Shown here in pieces: positions 1-4,969 of a stretch of DNA of 7,747 nt. The notes beneath the pieces are model-generated. The model saw nothing but the letters and a program-made list of their open reading frames with translations, did not search any database and was not told the DNA's origin. Source of the stretch: an uncultured cyanobacterium (lineage in GTDB: Bacteria > Cyanobacteriota > Cyanobacteriia > Cyanobacteriales > Geitlerinemataceae); NCBI GenBank assembly GCA_937121005.1, contig CAKZKB010000691.1:1-7747 (forward strand), written 5' to 3'. Position numbers and translations under genes: made by a program. The stretch's first letter is position 1, and each line of letters begins with the position of its first letter.

Positions 1-962
1 CGCCGTTACGCAAAATCACGGACGAACAAGCCGTCGCCCTGGAAAATCGCTTGCGCGATCGCGACTTGGATGCGAGGGTGTACGTGGGAATGCGCTACTG
101 GCATCCATTTACCGAAGAGGCGATCGCCCGCATCAAACGCGATCGCATCCAGCATCTAGTCGTTTTACCCCTCTATCCCCAATTTTCCATCAGTACGAGC
201 GGATCCAGCCTGCGCTTGCTCGAGCAAATTTGGGAGCGCGACCCGGAGTTACAGGAAATCGAGTACGCAGCGATTCCTTCATGGTACAATCGGCCGGGCT
301 ATTTAGAAGCCATGGCCGAGTCGATCGCCACCGAACTCGATCGCATTCCCGAAGGCGATCGGGCCCGTATCTTTTTTAGCGCCCATGGTGTCCCCGTCAG
401 CTACGTGGAAGAAGCGGGAGATCCCTACCAACGGGAAATCGAAGATTGCGTGCGCTTAATTATGGAACGGCTCGATCGTCCCAATCCTCACACGCTAGCG
501 TACCAAAGTCGGGTCGGCCCGGTGGAATGGCTGCAACCTTATACCGAAGACGCGATCGAAGATTTGGCCCGACAAGGTACGGACACCCTGCTAGTCGTTC
601 CCATCAGTTTCGTCTCCGAACATATCGAAACCCTGCAAGAAATCGACATCGAATATCGCGAAGTTGCCGAAGAAGCGGGCATCAAAAACTTTTATCGGGT
701 TCCCGCCCTCAATACCCATCCGATCTTTATTGAGGACTTGGCAAACATGACGATCGAGGTTTTAGATATGCCCGGTTTGACCTTCGATCGCGTTTTGCAT
801 CCGCCTAAGAATACCAAAATTTACCCCCAAGAACGCTGGCAGTGGGGACTCACGCCGACGGCGGAAGTCTGGAACGGGCGCTTGGCTATGTTGGGGATGA
901 TTGCTTTGTTAATCGAGTTGATTCTCGGTCGCGGGCCGCTGCATTTTGCCGGGTTGTTGTAA
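1..962 (+). CDS. hemH: Ferrochelatase with C-terminal CAB/HLIP tail, 5' end outside the window
   Basis: Ferrochelatase inserts Fe2+ into protoporphyrin IX to make protoheme, the last step of heme synthesis. In cyanobacteria it is thought to be membrane-associated. The frame is open from base 3 and enters the window already in family sequence, so the true start lies upstream; a TTG at 51 is internal. About 319 codons are present, roughly 70 fewer than the usual ~390. Visible landmarks are Y-V-G-M-R-Y-W-H-P-F near 80-108, the Q-F-S-I-S-T-S-G-S substrate-loop segment near 180-206, the active-site histidine of S-A-H-G (codon 384-386), and S-E-H-I-E-T-L (615-635) with the conserved acidic residue. 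After a linker the protein ends in a single membrane helix with the chlorophyll-binding motif E-x-x-N-G-R-x-A-M-x-G (864-896). That tail is typical of cyanobacterial and plant-type enzymes. It ends with TAA at 960-962. Identification is secure; only the missing N-terminus is unknown. Confidence 0.96.
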   Translation, partial: PLRKITDEQAVALENRLRDRDLDARVYVGMRYWHPFTEEAIARIKRDRIQHLVVLPLYPQFSISTSGSSLRLLEQIWERDPELQEIEYAAIPSWYNRPGYLEAMAESIATELDRIPEGDRARIFFSAHGVPVSYVEEAGDPYQREIEDCVRLIMERLDRPNPHTLAYQSRVGPVEWLQPYTEDAIEDLARQGTDTLLVVPISFVSEHIETLQEIDIEYREVAEEAGIKNFYRVPALNTHPIFIEDLANMTIEVLDMPGLTFDRVLHPPKNTKIYPQERWQWGLTPTAEVWNGRLAMLGMIALLIELILGRGPLHFAGLL

Positions 963-1062
963 CAAATTTGCCTGCCCTCTGGGTTTAGCAATGGGGCCTG
1001 GCTGCGATCGCGGCCTCAAAGCGTTATCCTAGATGGGGTTCAAATAGACAGGAGTCTCCACG
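963..1062 (+). promoter_or_regulatory. hemH-ahcY gap with ahcY ribosome binding site and possible -10
   Basis: This 100-base gap separates hemH from ahcY on the same strand. AGGAG at 1050-1054 lies 8 bases before the ATG at 1063 and fixes the ahcY start. TATCCT at 1025-1030 could be a -10 box, but no good -35 is visible at the right distance, so the promoter is a weak guess. An imperfect stem GGGGCC (993-998)/GGCCTC (1012-1017) encloses a HIP1 octamer. It has no T-run after it, so it is not a convincing terminator for hemH. Confidence 0.4.
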
Positions 1063-2340
1063 ATGGTCGCTACGGCCCCCAAAATCAAATACGAAATTAA
1101 AGACGAGTCCCTCGCCACCCTCGGCAAACAGCGCATCGACTGGGCCGGACGCGAGATGCCCGTCCTGGCGCAAATCCGCGATCGCTTCGCCTCCGAAAAA
1201 CCCCTAGACGGCATTCGCCTGGTGGCTTGCTGTCACGTCACCACCGAAACCGCTAACTTGGCGATCGCCCTGAAAGCAGGAGGCGCAGATGCCCTTCTGA
1301 TCGCCAGCAACCCCCTCTCGACCCAAGACGACGTAGCTGCCAGTTTGGTGGTCAACGAAGGCATTCCCGTGTTCGCCCTGAAAGGGGAAGATGCCGAAAC
1401 CTACGAACGCCACGTCCAAACCGCCCTGGATCACAAGCCTAACGTCATTATCGACGATGGCTGCGACGTAGTGGCGACGTTGGTGAAACAACGCCAACAC
1501 CAACTTTCCGACCTGATCGGGGTCAACGAAGAAACCACCACCGGGATCGTCCGCCTGCGGGCCATGTTCAACGACGGGGTTCTCACCTTCCCCGCCATGA
1601 ACGTCAACGATGCCGACACCAAGCACTTTTTCGACAACCGCTACGGTACGGGTCAGTCTACCCTCGATGGTATCATTCGGGCTACCAACATTCTGCTGGC
1701 CGGTAAAAACGTAGTGATCGTCGGTTACGGTTGGTGCGGAAAAGGCGCGGCCTTGCGGGCGCGAGGCATGGGCGCTAATGTTATCGTGACTGAAATCGAT
1801 CCGGTTCGGGCCATCGAAGCGGTGATGGATGGCTTCCGAGTCATGCCCATGGAAGAAGCAGCCCCCCAAGGTAATTTGTTTATCACGGTGACGGGCAACA
1901 AGCACGTGATTCGCAAAGAACACTTCGAGGTGATGAAAGACGGGGCGATCGTCTGCAACTCGGGTCACTTCGATATCGAAATCGACCTCAAATCTCTCAA
2001 AGGTATGGCTTCGGACGTGCGATCGGTGCGTCCGTTCACCGAAGAATATCGCCTCAACAGTGGCAAGTCGGTTATCGTTTTGGGTGAAGGTCGTTTGATC
2101 AACCTAGCCGCCGCCGAAGGCCACCCCAGTGCGGTGATGGATATGAGTTTTGCTAACCAAGCCCTCGCCTGCGAGTATTTGGTGAAAAACAAAGGCAAAC
2201 TCGAACCCGGACTGCATTCGATTCCCGAAGAGGTCGATCGCGAAATTGCTCGTTTGAAACTCAAAGCCATGGGCATCGGTATCGATACTCTCACGCCCGA
2301 ACAAGTCCAATACATCAATTCTTGGCAGTCGGGAACTTAA
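1063..2340 (+). CDS. ahcY: Adenosylhomocysteinase (S-adenosyl-L-homocysteine hydrolase)
   Basis: This cytosolic NAD-dependent enzyme splits S-adenosylhomocysteine, the product of SAM methyltransferases, into adenosine and homocysteine. It thereby relieves product inhibition and feeds the methyl cycle. The protein has 425 residues, the usual length for the short bacterial/archaeal form. Substrate-domain motifs include C-C-H-V-T-T-E-T (56-63), D-D-G (131-133), E-E-T-T-T-G (156-161) and T-K-H-F-F-D-N (186-192), the last holding the catalytic Lys/Asp/Asn set. The Rossmann NAD loop is G-Y-G-W-C-G-K-G (221-228), followed by C-N-S-G-H-F-D (298-304) near the active site. The C-terminus L-T-P-E-Q-V-Q-Y-I (residues 411-419) followed by a short tail is the form seen in cyanobacteria and archaea. 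The ATG at 1063 is supported by AGGAG 8 bases upstream. The gene is complete and followed by a strong hairpin. Confidence 0.97.
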   Translation: MVATAPKIKYEIKDESLATLGKQRIDWAGREMPVLAQIRDRFASEKPLDGIRLVACCHVTTETANLAIALKAGGADALLIASNPLSTQDDVAASLVVNEGIPVFALKGEDAETYERHVQTALDHKPNVIIDDGCDVVATLVKQRQHQLSDLIGVNEETTTGIVRLRAMFNDGVLTFPAMNVNDADTKHFFDNRYGTGQSTLDGIIRATNILLAGKNVVIVGYGWCGKGAALRARGMGANVIVTEIDPVRAIEAVMDGFRVMPMEEAAPQGNLFITVTGNKHVIRKEHFEVMKDGAIVCNSGHFDIEIDLKSLKGMASDVRSVRPFTEEYRLNSGKSVIVLGEGRLINLAAAEGHPSAVMDMSFANQALACEYLVKNKGKLEPGLHSIPEEVDREIARLKLKAMGIGIDTLTPEQVQYINSWQSGT

Positions 2341-2357
2341 GCCCTCTGTTTAGAATC

Positions 2358-2385
2358 AGCCCCACTCTCTCCCGAGAGTGGGGCT
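2358..2385 (+). terminator. Perfect 12-bp hairpin between convergent genes
   Basis: AGCCCCACTCTC (2358-2369) and GAGAGTGGGGCT (2374-2385) pair perfectly around a TCCC loop, 18 bases after the ahcY stop. The downstream T-run is weak (ATTTC), but the stem is long and GC-rich. It lies 10 bases beyond the stop codon of the kinase-tail fragment on the other strand. It probably once served both ahcY and a kinase gene ending at 2396, acting as a bidirectional terminator. Confidence 0.75.
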
Positions 2386-2395
2386 ATTTCAGGGA

Positions 2396-2648
2396 CTAAT
2401 GCGGCGGACGCAACGGTAACTCAATTTCAAAGGTGGTTCCCTCTGCCAATTTGGAGAGACAGCGAATTGCGCCGCCGTGTTTTTCGACGACAATTTGATA
2501 GGCGATCGACAGTCCGAGTCCCGTTCCTTTCCCGACGGGTTTGGTAGTAAAAAACGGATCGAAAATCCGATCGCGGGTCTCTTCTGCCATGCCTTCGCCG
2601 TTGTCAGAAATGGCAATCAAAACGCGATCGTGCTTCAGGGGTTCGGTT
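2396..2648 (-). pseudogene. Truncated duplicate of the histidine kinase C-terminus (last 83 codons)
   Basis: Read on the minus strand, this fragment encodes the same residues as positions 799-881 of the kinase at 4970-7615. It carries the G1 box (D-N-G-E-G-M), the F box (F-D-P-F-F-T-T-K) and the G2 box (G-T-G-L-G-L-S) of the HATPase_c fold. It lacks the N box, the phosphoacceptor histidine and all sensor domains, so it cannot be a working kinase. The frame stays open only eight more codons upstream into unrelated sequence before a TGA. No ATG starts it; the first possible start inside is a TTG at codon 808. It ends in TAG, where the intact gene ends in TAA. All six differences from the intact gene are silent, so the fragment has not decayed. 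That points to a recent origin or a recent functional past. Confidence 0.9.
2397..2648. repeat. Direct repeat, copy A (252 bp)
   Basis: This block aligns without gaps to 4971-5222 at an offset of 2574 bp, with 246 of 252 bases identical. The mismatches (A/B) are at 2432/5006, 2462/5036, 2531/5105, 2537/5111, 2546/5120 and 2597/5171. Homology ends one base inside the stop codon on one side and at kinase codon 798/799 on the other. Beyond both edges the sequences are unrelated. Confidence 0.97.
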
Positions 2649-2713
2649 GTTCTCGCTACCGCGATCGCTTCTCAAGTAATACCTTACCATTTGTCGAACG
2701 ACGGAATCGATAA
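2649..2713. other. 65-base junction between the kinase fragment and the pentapeptide gene
   Basis: This stretch joins the broken upper edge of repeat copy A to the stop codon of the pentapeptide gene. It contains one HIP1 octamer (near 2661) and only a four-base hairpin. No terminator, transposase remnant or target-site duplication is visible. Its translation in the frame of the kinase fragment has no resemblance to the kinase upstream of residue 799, so it marks the real breakpoint. Confidence 0.5.
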
Positions 2714-4834
2714 CTATTCTACAGGTTCTTGCCAACCTTTGTACGCCGAGAGTAAAATTTTCACGTAGGGGCTGTCGGTGAGTTCTTCGAGTGCGGTCAT
2801 TCCCCCGGCTTTCAGCGCTGCGATAACGCGATCTTTGAGTACCGGATCTTTAGAAATGCCTTTGACGGCGACATCGATTTCCGCTTGCGTGTCGGCGGGT
2901 AAATCTTCGGGGTAGGAACGATCTAAAATTTGGAGCAGTTGTTGAATTTCGGCCGCAGACTCGGCTAAATTTCTCTCTGGGGCGTAGTTGTGCTGGTTTT
3001 CCACCATTTTACCGTAGTTGGTGTCGGCAAACCCGCCAGAAAAGTTTGCGCCGCGTTGGTCGTATTTAGGAGCATTAGACATGGCGTTATTCTCGTTGTG
3101 GTAGTTTAAGACTTGTTGCGGAGACTGACTGGCTAATTGTAGCGCAATTTCCTTGAGATCGGCATATTTTTGATTGGTATCGGCGGCTCTGAGTTCGGCA
3201 GCTTTGGCGCGTTCTTCGAGCCGAACTTGATAGGTGGCATCAAAACTCGCCTCGAAAGTCGCTTTGTCCGTGCCTTCAGGAACTTCGACTTTCATCAGCA
3301 CGTCGTCGCCTTTTTTCTCAATGGATTGAATGTCGGCTGGGGTGACATCGTATTCGTCCATAAGTTTTTGAAACGCTTCTTGAAACGCTCCCGGTTCTAA
3401 GCCATTGCGGATCAGCAGTTCGACGAAGTTGCGGGTATCTTGAAACAGTTTTTGGAAGTCACCGGGTGCGAAAACCTTTTCGGGATCGTGGGGACGGCGT
3501 TCGCGAGAGCCGTTGGCGTTGTAGTTTTCTAACAAAAAGACGTACTGACAGTCTACATTGTCGAGAACTGTCGTCGTGTCGATATTCCAGGCTTCCAAAC
3601 AGGCTCCTGTCAGGTAGGCGCGAGAGAAATTTGTGCCGACGGCGGCAACTTCTGTGAGGTTGGCATCTTTTAGATTAGCATCGGATAGGGTGGCTTCGCT
3701 GATGTCAGCGCGTTTGAGGTTGGCGCGTTCTAAGTTGGCTCCGGCGAGGTTTGCGCCGCGCAGGTTGGTTGCTTCAAAAGAGCGATCGTAACCGTCTCCT
3801 GTTACTAGCAGTTGACGAATAGCGGTGTCAGCAAGAATGGAGTCGCCGACACGAGCGCGGTTGAGTTGTTTTGCATCTTTCCAGCAGGTGCGAGTCAATA
3901 TCGCTTTATGAAAATTGGCACTTTTGAGTGTGGCACGGCTGAAGTCAGCATCAGTTAGATCCGCTTTGTGGAAGTTGGTTCCACCGAGGGATGCGAAAAA
4001 GAGAGCAAATTGACGGACGATCGCATATTTTGGGTCTTCTTTCAACGCTTTCCATGCCACGTAGAGGCTGAGAAGTACCATCAAGACTGCAATTGTCATT
4101 GCAACTGTAACTGCTCCTACTCCTGCTGCTAGGATTGCGACTGTGACTGCAACTGTGCCTGAAATTGCTCCGACGACCGGAACTGCGATTACTCCTGCGA
4201 TTGCTCCTACAACTGCTGCAATTTCTCCTGTGATTGTGACTGCTGCTGCAATTGCTGCTGTGACTGAGACTGCGGCTACGATTACGACTGCAGATCCTGC
4301 TACACCTTCTCCTATAATTACTTTTGTAACTGTGATCGCTTCTGCGACTACGACTGTGACTACTGCTATGACTGTCGCGGCGACTACAACTAAAATCGTG
4401 CCAACCGCTCTTATCGTTAGCCCTTGGGTTATAATTGCAATGGTTGTTGCAATTAGGACAATGGCACTGAAAATTCCATACGAGAGTTGCTGGGTTAAGG
4501 TTGTATTGCTACCTGTACTAATAATGATGGCTAAAAAGATACCCGGAACCCAATTCAAAAAACCAGCCACGACCGACATCACTAACGCCACCGCTAACTG
4601 TAGCACCAGCCAGCGCTTTTGCAGTCCTGCTCTCGCACTTGTCAGGTTCGCATTTTGCAGGTTCGCACCTCTAAAGTTGGCACTGCGAAGATCCGCTTCG
4701 CTGAGGTTTGCGCCGCGTAGATCTTGTCCTTTCAGGTACGCGCCGCGCAAGTTGGGTTTTACCAGGGGATGGCGTTCTCGCCATTGGTTCCAGGTTGCGG
4801 TTCCTTCTTTCAGCAGTTGCAGGTGATGTGACAC
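2714..4834 (-). CDS. Large membrane pentapeptide-repeat protein with conserved cyanobacterial C-terminal extension
   Basis: This is a 706-residue protein of unknown function. Residues 1-26 are a short helix of the kind that often precedes pentapeptides. Pentapeptide A(D/N)LxX repeats run at about 27-67. A long Ala/Val/Ile/Thr-rich hydrophobic stretch follows (about 74-260), probably several membrane segments. A second pentapeptide block lies at about 284-315 and 352-405. Next is a segment with G-A-C-L-E-A-W-N-I (410-418), Y-V-F-L and R-R-P, then F-A-P-G-D-F-Q-K-L-F-Q (455-465). I recognise this as a recurring extension of cyanobacterial pentapeptide proteins. A charged probable coiled coil spans about 535-575. 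The last 85 residues (622-706, E-I-Q-Q-L-L-Q near 629 and K-A-G-G near 675) form a small helical domain also seen elsewhere in cyanobacteria. The start is GTG, since an in-frame TGA lies just upstream and no Shine-Dalgarno is evident. The gene sits between two direct repeats and lacks HIP1 sites. Family membership is secure; function is not known. Confidence 0.9.
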   Translation of the reverse strand: MSHHLQLLKEGTATWNQWRERHPLVKPNLRGAYLKGQDLRGANLSEADLRSANFRGANLQNANLTSARAGLQKRWLVLQLAVALVMSVVAGFLNWVPGIFLAIIISTGSNTTLTQQLSYGIFSAIVLIATTIAIITQGLTIRAVGTILVVVAATVIAVVTVVVAEAITVTKVIIGEGVAGSAVVIVAAVSVTAAIAAAVTITGEIAAVVGAIAGVIAVPVVGAISGTVAVTVAILAAGVGAVTVAMTIAVLMVLLSLYVAWKALKEDPKYAIVRQFALFFASLGGTNFHKADLTDADFSRATLKSANFHKAILTRTCWKDAKQLNRARVGDSILADTAIRQLLVTGDGYDRSFEATNLRGANLAGANLERANLKRADISEATLSDANLKDANLTEVAAVGTNFSRAYLTGACLEAWNIDTTTVLDNVDCQYVFLLENYNANGSRERRPHDPEKVFAPGDFQKLFQDTRNFVELLIRNGLEPGAFQEAFQKLMDEYDVTPADIQSIEKKGDDVLMKVEVPEGTDKATFEASFDATYQVRLEERAKAAELRAADTNQKYADLKEIALQLASQSPQQVLNYHNENNAMSNAPKYDQRGANFSGGFADTNYGKMVENQHNYAPERNLAESAAEIQQLLQILDRSYPEDLPADTQAEIDVAVKGISKDPVLKDRVIAALKAGGMTALEELTDSPYVKILLSAYKGWQEPVE
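4094..4391. repeat. Degenerate low-complexity repeat inside the pentapeptide gene
   Basis: On the plus strand this stretch is built from loose variants of triplet pairs such as ACT-GYN and ATT-GCN (for example gactgtgact, gcaactgt, attgctcc). It encodes residues ~148-248 on the minus strand, a nearly pure Ala/Val/Ile/Thr/Gly hydrophobic run with a few Glu. The pattern suggests past expansion of a short coding repeat followed by drift. It also keeps an opposite-strand frame open, which I regard as a by-product. Confidence 0.7.
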
Positions 4835-4837
4835 GAT

Positions 4838-4870
4838 ATCAAATGCAGTTCATTAATGGTACAATTTGAT
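4838..4870. promoter_or_regulatory. Short inverted repeat upstream of the pentapeptide gene
   Basis: ATCAAAT (4838-4844) and ATTTGAT (4864-4870) form a 7-bp inverted repeat separated by 19 bases, directly before the GTG start. It lies where a promoter or operator would be expected, but no convincing -35/-10 pair is visible. Chance occurrence is quite possible in this AT-rich gap. Confidence 0.2.
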
Positions 4871-4880
4871 GCACTTGGGA

Positions 4881-4952
4881 TAGGGCGAAGCATTTACCAA
4901 CAGAGTTGTCAGGTGAAATCGTTCGTTGACTTGCGTAAATGCTTAGCCCCTA
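4881..4952. mobile_element. Palindromic MITE-like cyanobacterial repeat, about 72 bp
   Basis: The left arm TAGGGCGAAGCATTTAC (4881-4897) pairs with the right arm GTAAATGCTTAGCCCCTA (4935-4952), apart from one mismatch and one bulged base. Inner CAAC/GTTG pieces continue the pairing. I recognise the arm (GTAGGGGCGAAGCATTT-like) as the end of a short palindromic repeat scattered in many cyanobacterial genomes; this is from memory, not a search. It has no coding capacity, so any movement would need a transposase elsewhere. It lies between the pentapeptide gene and the intact kinase stop. Confidence 0.65.
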
Positions 4953-4960
4953 CGGAGGGG
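4947..4960 (-). terminator. Possible short terminator hairpin after the kinase gene
   Basis: CCCCT (4947-4951) and AGGGG (4956-4960) form a 5-bp stem with a 4-base loop, 9 bases beyond the kinase stop on the minus strand. There is no T-run after it, and part of it overlaps the palindromic repeat arm, so alternative folding is likely. It might reduce but probably not fully stop read-through into the pentapeptide gene. Confidence 0.3.
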
Positions 4961-4969
4961 ATCGATCGC

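Noticed and set aside
51..962. TTG at 51 as the hemH start
   Set aside because: The frame is open to base 3 with family-like sequence upstream of 51, so the gene simply enters from outside the window.
993..1017. GGGGCC/GGCCTC stem as a hemH terminator
   Set aside because: It needs a G-U pair, has a 13-base loop, and has no T-run; the enclosed palindrome is an ordinary HIP1 site.
1204..1968. 254-codon minus-strand open frame inside ahcY
   Set aside because: ahcY is clearly real on the other strand; the shadow frame has no recognisable domain and arises from codon bias.
2396..2620. Kinase fragment as a small independent ATPase gene
   Set aside because: It lacks the N box and half of the ATPase fold, starts only at an internal TTG without a ribosome binding site, and is a near copy of the intact kinase end.
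4143..4826. 227-codon plus-strand open frame opposite the start of the pentapeptide gene
   Set aside because: It mirrors the low-complexity and pentapeptide codons of the minus-strand gene, gives a Thr/Ala-rich then Arg/Phe-rich product with no family resemblance, and has no ribosome binding site of note.
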